Source: Brevinematales bacterium (GTDB lineage Bacteria; Spirochaetota; Brevinematia; Brevinematales; GWF1-51-8). From it: 64,000 bases of DNA. Shown here one piece after another: positions 44,921-52,653 of this stretch. A program made the position numbers and the translations under genes. The stretch lies in contig JAGVBZ010000025.1 of assembly GCA_020059465.1 (NCBI GenBank), positions 128,913 to 192,912 on the forward strand, written 5' to 3'. The notes under the pieces were generated by a model. That model ran no database searches. It was not told the DNA's origin and was given only the letters and a program-made list of their open reading frames with translations. Numbering within the stretch: position 1 is the first letter of the stretch; every line of letters begins with the position of its first letter.

Positions 44921-45083
44921 AAATTGGGGAAATCGCTGAAAAGGATGGTTTTTCTATCCTTAATATCCCTAATTCAGTGAAAAGTTACAGGTAGAAAGTG
45001 ACAAGTAAAAGGCTTGGGAAATAATATAGATAACATATTTGCTGAAAAGCAGGGGGTTTCTATCCGAATTATCCCTAATAGAA
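44921..45083 (+). repeat. Two partial copies of the 45-kb direct repeat
   Basis: 44921-44980 and about 45014-45083 each carry the 3' part of the repeat found in full at 45118 and 45361: a GCTGAAAAG word, a G/T-rich stretch, then TATCC..TATCCCTAAT. The first copy matches the last unit best (TATCCTTAATATCCCTAAT). Short ORFs reading ...IFAEKxG... arise from the repeat and are not taken as genes. Confidence 0.75.
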
Positions 45084-45117
45084 CGGCCGATATAATGCGG
45101 AAAGAGTTAAAGCCGTC

Positions 45118-45540
45118 CACGAATATACACGAATTAGCACGAATATGGGAGTATCAATACTTTCATTCGAGTTCTTTCGCGTGTATTCGCGGATAAAACC
45201 GAAAATCATGAGAACGATGACGGTGTGGGGGAACGCATTAATGATATTTTTACTGAAAAGGGGGTATTTTATATCCCTTTTATCCCTAATTGGGTGAAAT
45301 ATAAAAAAAAGGCAATAATAGAGAAAGGGAAGAAGCTATCCACGAATGAACACTAATCGACACGAATACACACGAATTAGCACGAATATGGGAGTATCAA
45401 TACTTTCATTCGAGTTCATTCGCGTGCATTCGCGGATAAAACCGAAAATCATGAGAACGATGACGGTGTGGGGGAACGCATTAATGATATTTTCGCTGAA
45501 AAGCGGGGTTTTTCTATCCTTAATATCCCTAATAGAGTGA
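45118..45540 (+). repeat. Two near-identical 180-bp direct repeats
   Basis: 45118-45296 (179 bp) and 45361-45540 (180 bp) begin CACGAATA.ACACGAATTAGC and differ at only a limited number of positions, mostly in their last 50 bases. They are separated by 64 bases and end just before an AT-rich nucleotidyltransferase gene. No coding frame is preserved between copies in a convincing way. Confidence 0.88.
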
Positions 45541-45605
45541 CCGGTAAACAGAATGGGGATAGGCGGGGCTTTAAAACAAGTTCGATAATCCTCAAAGGAG
45601 AAATA

Positions 45606-46394
45606 ATGACAAAAGAACAGTCCGAGACAATCAGACAAATTCAATTATCGGCAGAATCTGACCTATCAATTCTGGGAGTTATTCTATGCGGTTCTCTGGC
45701 AAAAGCGACCGGTACCGCACAATCTGATGTCGATGTCATTGTAGTTGTTTCCGATGAAGTGTACGATCAAAAAAAAGTAAATAAAGACTTTTTCTGGGGC
45801 ACGGATTTTGATAACGATAAATTCCCCGTGGAGGTCGACGGAAAAATTGTTCCGAAGGAATTTCTGGAAAAAGTAAAAATTCAAGGTAATGAAAGCATTA
45901 AATACACATTATACTTTTCTGAGGTTATCTTTTCCAGAGATTCGGAGATTGATTTAATGCTAGAAGAAATAAAAAGCTCCATTAAGAATGGAATTTCCCA
46001 GAAAGACATGAAAATAAAAAAATTCTATTCTATGATGAAATCATCTCGATTCAGTTTCGAAAGCGAATCAGATAATACATTCTTAAAACACAAACTAATT
46101 CACGATACTGTCTATTATGCCTGCCGTTTGATACTTACCATGAATGACAGATTATTTCCATGCGTAAAAAACATGTTTAAAGAAATTGAAACATGCGGTA
46201 GAGTACCGGAGAAATTTTTCTCAACAATCGATAGATTATTACTCAGTTACTCTGAAGAAGCCCTTCGTATATTTTATGATATCATGGATAACTTTTCAAA
46301 AAACATTCATTTCGACAATCGTATTAGAAAAGGATACGTCATTGAGAACGAATTATTCTGGTTTCATAATATCATACCTTTCTACTTTATATAA
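45606..46394 (+). CDS. Nucleotidyltransferase-domain protein (AT-rich, repeat-adjacent)
   Basis: 262 residues from the ATG at 45606 (AAAGGAG upstream). N-terminal Pol-beta-type nucleotidyltransferase: GVILCGSLAKATGTAQSDVDVIVV, giving G-S and DxD metal residues. The C-terminal half is helical (YYACRLILTMNDRLFPCVKNM), as in stand-alone or aminoglycoside-type transferases with a HEPN-like helical partner domain. It is visibly AT-richer than its neighbours and directly follows the direct repeats, which suggests horizontal acquisition. Substrate (small molecule, tRNA or protein) unknown. Confidence 0.8.
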   Translation: MTKEQSETIRQIQLSAESDLSILGVILCGSLAKATGTAQSDVDVIVVVSDEVYDQKKVNKDFFWGTDFDNDKFPVEVDGKIVPKEFLEKVKIQGNESIKYTLYFSEVIFSRDSEIDLMLEEIKSSIKNGISQKDMKIKKFYSMMKSSRFSFESESDNTFLKHKLIHDTVYYACRLILTMNDRLFPCVKNMFKEIETCGRVPEKFFSTIDRLLLSYSEEALRIFYDIMDNFSKNIHFDNRIRKGYVIENELFWFHNIIPFYFI

Positions 46395-46443
46395 AATTTG
46401 CACAAGCAGAATAATTACTTTATGGCGAATAAATTAGCCCGTC

Positions 46444-47241
46444 CTAATCGATCAGCCGGCGCTTCATCAACGTCACCGCGAGCCATGTGAAAACCACCGA
46501 CGATACGATGATATAGACCGCGCTGATCCAAAGATCCGGGGGGTAGCTGTTCGCGGCGAACGCGCGCGCGACGCGGATGCAGTGCGTGAGCGGTACAGCC
46601 TCGGCTAACGGCCTGACGATCGCCGGCAGGTCGGATACCGGGAAGAACACCCCGCAGAAGTAGAACATCGGCGACAGAAGCCCTGTGAAGTAAAAATTGA
46701 AATGGTTGATATTTCCGGTGATCGACGTGATGCACATCGACAGCCCGCCGAATATGATGCCCGTGAAGAACCCCACGCCGATACTCAGGAGCGGGGTAAG
46801 GTTGCCGAACGAGAAGTGGATAACGTCGAAGATGAACAATATCAGCAGGACGCAGAACGTGAAGAACGCGCCCTTTGTGCCCGCCCATATGATTTCCCCG
46901 GTCACGAGGTTTTTATAGGATACCGGAGACGAGATCATCCCGTCGTATGTCTTGTCGTATTCGAGCCGGATGAACGTCCCGTAGGTGCATTCGAACGCCG
47001 AGGTCATCATCGCGCTCGTCATCAGGAGTCCGCTCCCCATATAGGTCAGGAACGGCAGCCCCTCCATCGGGACGAGGTATTTCGCGAGGCCAAGCCCGAT
47101 CCCCGCGAGGAACAGCAGAGGCTCGAACATCGGGGGGATAGCGTTCGATATGAACGAACTGCTGTACACCCTGAAATGGCGGTACCAGACGCTGAATATG
47201 CGCTGTAATAATGACGGGATTCTCACTTCGGCTTTTACCAT
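46444..47241 (-). CDS. ABC-2 type transporter permease (NodJ-like)
   Basis: 265 residues, six membrane helices, with the ABC-2 pattern PPMFEPLLFLAGIGLGL, FECTYGTFIRLEYDKTYDGMISSPVSYKNLVTGEI and the late FYFTGLLSPMFYFCGVFFPVSDLP. Such permeases export polysaccharides, lipids or drugs together with an ATPase. No ATPase gene is adjacent; both neighbours lie on the other strand. The ATPase must be elsewhere, or the gene is a remnant of a moved operon. Confidence 0.87.
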   Translation of the reverse strand: MVKAEVRIPSLLQRIFSVWYRHFRVYSSSFISNAIPPMFEPLLFLAGIGLGLAKYLVPMEGLPFLTYMGSGLLMTSAMMTSAFECTYGTFIRLEYDKTYDGMISSPVSYKNLVTGEIIWAGTKGAFFTFCVLLILFIFDVIHFSFGNLTPLLSIGVGFFTGIIFGGLSMCITSITGNINHFNFYFTGLLSPMFYFCGVFFPVSDLPAIVRPLAEAVPLTHCIRVARAFAANSYPPDLWISAVYIIVSSVVFTWLAVTLMKRRLID

Positions 47242-47398
47242 AATTTCCTCCGGGGAAATATTATAGATTCAAGTTAAAACTTTGTCAAAAACACGCTCTG
47301 CGCGGGAAAGTCGGGAGCGGCGAATCATTCGATTGCGGTTTAATAAAAAATAACTGCTCACTAAAGTAACCGTTTTATAGTTTTTTAGTATATTATCT

Positions 47399-47427
47399 TT
47401 GACACCATCATATTAACAATTTATAAT
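47399..47427 (+). promoter_or_regulatory. Perfect consensus sigma-70 promoter
   Basis: TTGACA (47399-47404), 17 bases, TATAAT (47422-47427). It overlaps the ATG at 47426, which shows that the downstream ATG at 47450 is the true start of the acetyltransferase. Confidence 0.9.
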
Positions 47428-47449
47428 GATATGGGTTTATGGAGGAGAG

Positions 47450-47935
47450 ATGACCGAAATTAAAAAAGCGGCCAGCGACGAGGATCGTTTGGTTTGTGTT
47501 GAGATTCTGAAAGAGTCGTTCGAATCGGTCGCCGAACAGTTCGGGTTGACACGCGAGAACGCCCCCTCAAACGCGGCGTTTATCACTATCGAACGTCTGA
47601 CACGCGACTGCGGCAGCGGTCTCGATATGTTTATCCTGTATGAAGACGGGGTTCCGGCAGGTACGGTCGGGATAAAGAAGACGATCGATGGGGATTTTTT
47701 CCTCGAGAAGCTCGGCGTCATCACCGAATACCGTCATAAGGGATACGGTAGAGAACTGGTCATGTTTGTCGAGGAAACAGTCAGATCGCTGGGCGGAAAG
47801 AAAATCAAGATCGGTATTATCGACGAAAATTCCAGACTGAAGAAATGGTATACCCGGCTCGGATTCAAGCATACCAGTACGAAGGTCTTCGAGCACCTAC
47901 CGTTCGCCGTGGGGTATATGGAACTGACTTTATAA
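47450..47935 (+). CDS. GNAT family N-acetyltransferase
   Basis: 161 residues. Acetyl-CoA-binding motif EYRHKGYGRELVMFV (R-x-x-G-x-G), preceded by FFLEKLGVI and followed by KIKIGIIDENSRLKKWYTRLGF. Start at 47450 because an upstream ATG lies inside the -10 box and GGAGG precedes 47450. Substrate unknown. The 3' end overlaps the end of dxr by six bases in convergent direction. Confidence 0.88.
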   Translation: MTEIKKAASDEDRLVCVEILKESFESVAEQFGLTRENAPSNAAFITIERLTRDCGSGLDMFILYEDGVPAGTVGIKKTIDGDFFLEKLGVITEYRHKGYGRELVMFVEETVRSLGGKKIKIGIIDENSRLKKWYTRLGFKHTSTKVFEHLPFAVGYMELTL

Positions 47936-49060
47936 CCCTATCAATTCCCCGCACCTGACACGCACCCGCCAGTCGGTTTCCATGATCGTCTCCAGATCGG
48001 GAGTCGGCACGTTCGCCACACCATCGAGCGCCTTCATCACAAGCTCCGGGATTTTGTCGAACCGTACTTTCCCCTCGAGAAACGCGTTCACCACAGTCTC
48101 GTTGGCGGCATTCAATGAGGCGGGCATCACTCCCCCCTCCCGTCCCGCATCATACGCGAGTTTCAGGAGCGGAAAACGTTCCAGATCCGGCTCGCGGAAA
48201 TCGAGCGATACGCCCGGCAGTTCCAGCTTAGGGTTCGTCTCGGGCGGCGTCTCCGGGAAGAACATCGCAAGCGAGATCGGGATACGCATATCGCTGGGCG
48301 ACGCCGACATATACAGCGTCCCGTCCGATCCCCTCACCATCCCGTGCACCAGCGACTGCGGGTGAATGACGACCTTGATTTGATCATAACCCATCCCGAA
48401 AAGATGATGCGCCTCGATCACCTCGAAGCCCTTATTCATCAGTGTCGCGCTGTTCACTGTGATATACTGTCCCATCTCCCATGTAGGATGGTCGAGCACC
48501 TGTTCGAGCGTGACACTATCGTCGACCGGTTTATCGCGGAACGGCCCCCCCGACGCGGTCAGGGTTATCTCCGCAACCGTACCGGGATCGAAACGGGTCA
48601 GGAGATTGAACACGGCGTTATGCTCGCTGTCGAGCGGGATCAGTTCGTTACCATAAGCGGCGGCTTCCCGCATGATGATATCTCCCGCGCATACGATGGA
48701 TTCCTTATTCGCGGTCAGGAGCCGCTTACCGGAACGGATTGCCGCCAGAGAGGGATACAGCCCTGCCGTACCGGCGATCGCCATAATCGCGGTATCCGCG
48801 TCGTCCAACGCCGCAAGGTCTTCGAGACCCCCGCCCCCGGACAGGAATTCGACATCCGGATAGCCCGCCGTAAAATCGGGATTCTCCTCGCGCAGGCATA
48901 CGACCTTCGGACGGAACTCGCCGATAATCTCGGCAAGCCTCGGGATGTTTCCCCATCCGCTTACGCCGGCCAGTTCGAACCGCTCAGGAAATTTCCGGAT
49001 TACATCGAGAGCAGACCCTCCGATCGAACCTGTGGCGCCGAATAATACCAGTCGTTCCAT
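47930..49060 (-). CDS. dxr: 1-deoxy-D-xylulose 5-phosphate reductoisomerase
   Basis: 376 residues. Converts DXP to MEP with NADPH in the isoprenoid pathway. NADPH loop LVLFGATGSIGGSALDVIRK at the start, GTAGLYPSLAAIRSGKRLLTANKESIV, IPLDSEHNAVFNLL, and TLTASGGPFRD with catalytic-region residues. The motif LDSEHNA is a little different from the more usual VDSEHSA. It supplies polyprenyl precursors used by the peptidoglycan and glycan pathways. Confidence 0.95.
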   Translation of the reverse strand: MERLVLFGATGSIGGSALDVIRKFPERFELAGVSGWGNIPRLAEIIGEFRPKVVCLREENPDFTAGYPDVEFLSGGGGLEDLAALDDADTAIMAIAGTAGLYPSLAAIRSGKRLLTANKESIVCAGDIIMREAAAYGNELIPLDSEHNAVFNLLTRFDPGTVAEITLTASGGPFRDKPVDDSVTLEQVLDHPTWEMGQYITVNSATLMNKGFEVIEAHHLFGMGYDQIKVVIHPQSLVHGMVRGSDGTLYMSASPSDMRIPISLAMFFPETPPETNPKLELPGVSLDFREPDLERFPLLKLAYDAGREGGVMPASLNAANETVVNAFLEGKVRFDKIPELVMKALDGVANVPTPDLETIMETDWRVRVRCGELIGL

Positions 49061-49069
49061 TATGCCCCC

Positions 49070-49480
49070 TTAATCCCATACCGAGAAGCTTCGGGATAGT
49101 TCGTCATAGAATATGACTCCGTCCGTGCGGAATGAGTAGCGGTAGGTGAAAAAAAGCTTCAGTCTTTCCTTCTCGTCGGAATCCCCCGCGAACAGGCATG
49201 CGTACTTCCGGTTCCCCTTCCTGGCGAGGAAGTCCGCCTTCAGTGAGCACGCTTTTTCATGGTCGTCGATATAGAAGTGGAATTCACGGGATACCGTATG
49301 ACGGAAAACCTCGAAGCCCGCATGACGCAGTTTATACCAAAAAAACCTCCTCTCCTTTGGAAGGGAGAGAAGGCTTTTTAAAATTCGTTTTTTTTCCAGA
49401 ATTTTAATGCCGAGCCAAAGCCCGCCTGCCCCGCATACCAGAATAAACCCGGCAAGGGCAAGTAGAAAACGCGAACCCAT
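49070..49480 (-). CDS. Membrane-anchored protein with nuclease-like pattern, unknown function
   Basis: 136 residues. One N-terminal membrane helix (LLALAGFILVCGAGGLWLGI), then a basic region and KADFLARKGNRKYACLF, which resembles the D-x(n)-E-x-K strand order of PD-(D/E)xK nucleases but without the Glu and Lys, so a degenerate or non-catalytic fold at best. The start overlaps the STAS gene stop by one base (TAATG). Gene is between dxr and STAS. Family not recognised. Confidence 0.55.
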   Translation of the reverse strand: MGSRFLLALAGFILVCGAGGLWLGIKILEKKRILKSLLSLPKERRFFWYKLRHAGFEVFRHTVSREFHFYIDDHEKACSLKADFLARKGNRKYACLFAGDSDEKERLKLFFTYRYSFRTDGVIFYDELSRSFSVWD

Positions 49481-49815
49481 TAGTTCGTCATGACTTTCGC
49501 GGCATCGTCCACACTATTGATAATTTCGAAAAGACCGTCCAATTCGACGATCTTCAGGGTCTTAACGACATTCTGGCTGAGATTGCTGAGTATTAAACGC
49601 CCGCTGATATCCTTCAACTGGCGCAACGTGGCGATAAAGACGCGAATCCCGCTGCTGCTGAGGTAATGCACATCGCCGAGATCGAATATAAATAATTTAC
49701 TTCCATTGTTTATATGTGTATTGATGACCTCTTCTAATTCGAGGGCTTGATTTATTTCAAGGCGGCCGGAAACGCGCAGAATAATGATGTCACCTCTTTT
49801 TTCGGCATCAATCAT
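49480..49815 (-). CDS. STAS-domain anti-anti-sigma factor-like protein
   Basis: 111 residues from the ATG at 49815; the upstream ATG at 49827 overlaps the GGAGG that serves 49815. SpoIIAA-like fold with FIFDLGDVHYLSSSGIRVFIATL, the serine in SSG being the usual phosphorylation site. Such proteins bind and release an anti-sigma kinase or phosphatase. No kinase partner is present. It overlaps the membrane protein gene at its 3' end. Confidence 0.85.
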   Translation of the reverse strand: MIDAEKRGDIIILRVSGRLEINQALELEEVINTHINNGSKLFIFDLGDVHYLSSSGIRVFIATLRQLKDISGRLILSNLSQNVVKTLKIVELDGLFEIINSVDDAAKVMTN

Positions 49816-49908
49816 ACCATCCTCCATTGCAAACTTTATATCATAAATATAATAAAAGGAATCGGGAAAATTGTCAATCTTGCACCGGAAATTATTAAGC
49901 TGATAATA

Positions 49909-50268
49909 CTATTCGGCTTTCCCTACAGTCATCTCGCAGTTGCCCTCGAAGACAACCCCGTCGGCGATTTTCAGCTTGGGCGTTTTTATATCGCCGTAAA
50001 GTTTCGCTGTGGTCAGAAGCTCCAGACGTTTTCTCGCCGTGATATTCCCGCGGATCTCCCCGCCGATAATCACCTCGTCGCAGTAAATATCGCCTTCCAT
50101 CTTGCTGTCGGGACCGATGACCAGCAGACCTTTCGCGTCCACAGTCCCGTGATATTTCCCGTCTATTCGCAGTGATTCCTTAAACTTCATCGTTCCGTCA
50201 AAAAATGTATTCCCGCTCAACGTTGTTTTCGTTAGAAAATCGCGGTAGGGATCAATCGTCTGAGCCAT
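49909..50268 (-). CDS. Bactofilin
   Basis: 119 residues. The central beta-helix has short repeats IDGKYHGTVDAKGLLVIGPDSKMEGDIYCDEVIIGGEIRGNITARKRLELLTTAKLYGDIKT in the bactofilin pattern of alternating hydrophobic positions. Bactofilins polymerise into filaments that help cell shape, motility and morphology in spirochaetes and others. It sits downstream of csrA and the TPR gene. A flexible N-terminus (MAQTIDPYRDFLTK) is usual. Confidence 0.9.
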   Translation of the reverse strand: MAQTIDPYRDFLTKTTLSGNTFFDGTMKFKESLRIDGKYHGTVDAKGLLVIGPDSKMEGDIYCDEVIIGGEIRGNITARKRLELLTTAKLYGDIKTPKLKIADGVVFEGNCEMTVGKAE

Positions 50269-50292
50269 ATCAAATCCTCCAAAAATCTTATA

Positions 50293-50514
50293 TTATTTTG
50301 TAGTCATCACGAAAACGCCGTCCCAATTTTCCGGGGGCGGTGTTTTCATAAAATGATCGCAGCGATCCATATAAAGCTGCGCGGGGCCGTCGTTCGGAAC
50401 AAACTCAAGGCATTTTTTAAAATATGCCTTCGCCTCCTGAAATTTTCTCTGCTTGTAAAGTTCGAGACCCTTGTTGTAATAGGGCAGCATATCAAGCTTT
50501 TCCTTGGCAACCAT
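50293..50514 (-). CDS. Small TPR protein with adenylate-cyclase-like tail
   Basis: 73 residues. One TPR unit (YYNKGLELYKQRKFQEAKAYFKKCLEFVPNDGPAQLYMDRC) followed by HFMKTPPPENWDGVFVMTTK. From memory this closely resembles the C-terminal end of spirochaete class III adenylate/guanylate cyclases, but here it stands alone without a cyclase domain. Well supported start (GGAGGGACAG before ATG). Likely a protein-protein interaction adaptor. Confidence 0.75.
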   Translation of the reverse strand: MVAKEKLDMLPYYNKGLELYKQRKFQEAKAYFKKCLEFVPNDGPAQLYMDRCDHFMKTPPPENWDGVFVMTTK

Positions 50515-50529
50515 CTGTCCCTCCTATCC

Positions 50530-50763
50530 CTACTCAGTTTTCTTCTTCATTACATCTTTCAGGGCGTCCACCTTAGACGCGGTTAGCGCGGCGGCCTGGT
50601 TTTCCTTCTGGATCTCGTCGTAGATCTCCATCCGGTATATCTTGACTTCCTTGGGCGCAACAATACCCAGCTTGACCTGGTCGGGCTTCAGGCTGACTAT
50701 TTTTATTACTATGTCGTCGTTGATTATAATCGACTCGTTTTCCTTTCGGGATAAAACCAGCAA
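50530..50763 (-). CDS. csrA: Carbon storage regulator CsrA
   Basis: 77 residues from the TTG at 50763, giving the family start MLVLSRKENESIIIND; upstream codons would add an unconserved segment, and GGAGG is eight bases before the TTG. RNA-binding regulator that masks ribosome sites, for example of flagellin mRNA. Core KPDQVKLGIVAPKEVKIYRMEIYDEI is clear, and the C-terminal extension is longer than in E. coli CsrA. FliW, encoded directly upstream, is its known antagonist. Confidence 0.93.
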   Translation of the reverse strand: MLVLSRKENESIIINDDIVIKIVSLKPDQVKLGIVAPKEVKIYRMEIYDEIQKENQAAALTASKVDALKDVMKKKTE

Positions 50764-50797
50764 TGGCGTTTCCTCCCACCCCAATCTTTAAACGGAA

Positions 50798-51280
50798 CTA
50801 TGCCTTGCTCCCGTTCAGCGACACCTTATCATCCGATTTTCCCTCGGTTTCCTTGGTCTGGAATACGAGGTATTTCGTACCATATTCGTTCTTGTTCGAT
50901 ATGCCCTGTATTCCAAAACGCTTCGTTGCGTTGATTACCAGTGGGCCGAGAATATTCATTGTCATCTTGGCGGGGTCTTCGGGTATATTCACGATTACGT
51001 AGTCAAGCACCTCATCCCCTTCGGAAATCTGAAGCTGCTGCATATCCGATTCGTCGATCTTCAGTTCATAGTCGGACATAAACATTCTGGGATTGATAAC
51101 TATAAAAGCAACATTGGTCTCTTCCTTACTCTGGAGCCAAAAAAACCCCGGAAGGTCCTGTATCTCGAGAAGATAAAAAAGATGATAGTCCTCGAACCCC
51201 AAGATCGGTCCGACGAAGTCGATTGCGCTGTTTTCAGGAACTTCGATCTCGCCGTATGCCTTCGTTACAATCTTCTCCAA
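50798..51280 (-). CDS. fliW: Flagellar assembly factor FliW
   Basis: About 160 residues. TTG at 51280 is preferred: GGAGG lies five bases before it, whereas a longer start at 51292 overlaps that site. Pattern AYGEIEVPENSAIDFVGPILGFEDYHLFYLLEI and NPRMFMSDYELKI is FliW. It binds CsrA and relieves repression until flagellin accumulates. Gap of 34 bases to csrA. Confidence 0.9.
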   Translation of the reverse strand: MEKIVTKAYGEIEVPENSAIDFVGPILGFEDYHLFYLLEIQDLPGFFWLQSKEETNVAFIVINPRMFMSDYELKIDESDMQQLQISEGDEVLDYVIVNIPEDPAKMTMNILGPLVINATKRFGIQGISNKNEYGTKYLVFQTKETEGKSDDKVSLNGSKA

Positions 51281-51342
51281 ACTCTCCTCCAAGTTTTACA
51301 CTATATACTTTATTATTAATCCCCATTTTTAGCAAGTTTTAT

Positions 51343-51370
51343 AAAAAAGCATAGAGAGTTATCTCTATGC
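51343..51370 (-). terminator. Rho-independent terminator after flgL
   Basis: Stem GCATAGAGA/TCTCTATGC (9 bp) with a short loop and a T run on the minus strand, directly downstream of flgL. It may separate the flgN-K-L transcript from fliW-csrA, or be partial. Confidence 0.85.
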
Positions 51371-51381
51371 TCACAACTTTT

Positions 51382-52632
51382 TTATCTAAGAAAATCCAGC
51401 AAACTTTTCGGCATCAAACGCGCTCCGATGTTGAGCGCCACGTCATGAGAAAATTCCAGCATCTTCATCTCCATCACCGCCTGCGTAATATCGGTGCCGA
51501 TCGTTTTTTTATGAATATCTGCGATATAAACCTGTTCGCTCGACAGCCGTTCCTGAACTGTCTGCATCCGCATTTCTACAGCGCCCAAACTCGCGCGGTA
51601 CTTCAGGATATTGTCCATCGCCATATCGATCCCGCCAAGCACCTGCCCGCCGATAGCGAACTGGTCGTTCTTGATCAGCGCCTCGCGGAAATCCACTATC
51701 ACGTCGAATACGCTTCCGGAGAACATTTTTGCGGACGGTGAAAGGTTGTTCGGGGGCTGAGAACCGGCGTCGATGATGCCGAGATTCTGCAGTACCGAGC
51801 CGCCGCTCGTATCCATGAGGGTCAGCTGATGGGGGGTCGTCGATTCGAGGGTGAAATAGCTCGCGCCGTTATGGGTAAACACCCCGGCTTTAACCGCGGC
51901 GCCGGAATCGTTGATCTTTTTCGCGATCACATCGAGCGAATCCCCTTGATTGATCGCTATATCTATCCCGTCCACAGAAATTTTAGAATCGTTCGGCGCG
52001 GTATATCCCGTCGACGGCAGTGTCGGCATGATCAGGGAATCATACGCCCAGAAAAGCTGGTTGCCCGGGTGATTGACATGTACGTTCTCGTTCTGCTCGA
52101 TCTGCATAATCTGGCTCTGGTTGTTGCCGATATATTTCACATCGCTGACAAACTGGTCGCCGGTTTTCGGGTCGGTGATGGTGTACTGCTTAAACGGCAC
52201 ATCGCCGACAAACGTTCCGCCGAACATGGGATCGCCCTTATAGGACGAGTTTCCGATCGCCACCAGTTCGCGGATCAACTGGTCGACTTCCATCGCGGTA
52301 ATTTGGCGTTCTTCCTGTGAATAAATTCCGTTCGCCATCTGCACAGCAAGTTCCCGGATCCGCTGTAGTATTTCGGTCGCGCTCCCGAGCTTGCCGTCCA
52401 CATAATCCAGCTTAGCCGTGGCGTTCTGTATCAGTTTGCCATAAGTATCTATCTCTTTCAGTCGGCTGTCGTAATCCATGAAGTTTACCGTCGCCGTCGG
52501 ATCGTCGCTGGGAAGATTAATTTTAAACCCGCTCGTAAGCTGGTTCTGCACCTTTCCAAGTTCCGCTTCCTTCTTCAGCGTGTTAAACGTGAATTGGTTA
52601 GCCATCGCTATCTGAGAAATCCCTGCTGCCAT
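51382..52632 (-). CDS. flgL: Flagellar hook-associated protein FlgL (HAP3)
   Basis: 416 residues. N-terminal helical flagellin-like domain: QFTFNTLKKEAELGKVQNQLTSGFKINLPSDDPTATVNFMDYDSRLKEID; the C-terminus again carries a coiled-coil-like pattern (ASLGAVEMRMQTVQERLSSEQVYIADI). It connects the hook to the flagellar filament. GGAGGAGATT precedes the ATG. In the flgN-flgK-flgL order. Confidence 0.93.
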   Translation of the reverse strand: MAAGISQIAMANQFTFNTLKKEAELGKVQNQLTSGFKINLPSDDPTATVNFMDYDSRLKEIDTYGKLIQNATAKLDYVDGKLGSATEILQRIRELAVQMANGIYSQEERQITAMEVDQLIRELVAIGNSSYKGDPMFGGTFVGDVPFKQYTITDPKTGDQFVSDVKYIGNNQSQIMQIEQNENVHVNHPGNQLFWAYDSLIMPTLPSTGYTAPNDSKISVDGIDIAINQGDSLDVIAKKINDSGAAVKAGVFTHNGASYFTLESTTPHQLTLMDTSGGSVLQNLGIIDAGSQPPNNLSPSAKMFSGSVFDVIVDFREALIKNDQFAIGGQVLGGIDMAMDNILKYRASLGAVEMRMQTVQERLSSEQVYIADIHKKTIGTDITQAVMEMKMLEFSHDVALNIGARLMPKSLLDFLR

Positions 52633-52653
52633 AATCTCCTCCTTGAGACGCGC

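Noticed and set aside
45014-45540. Short ORFs within the direct repeats
   Set aside because: They arise by repetition of the same 180-bp unit, are not the same frame in each copy and lack ribosome sites.
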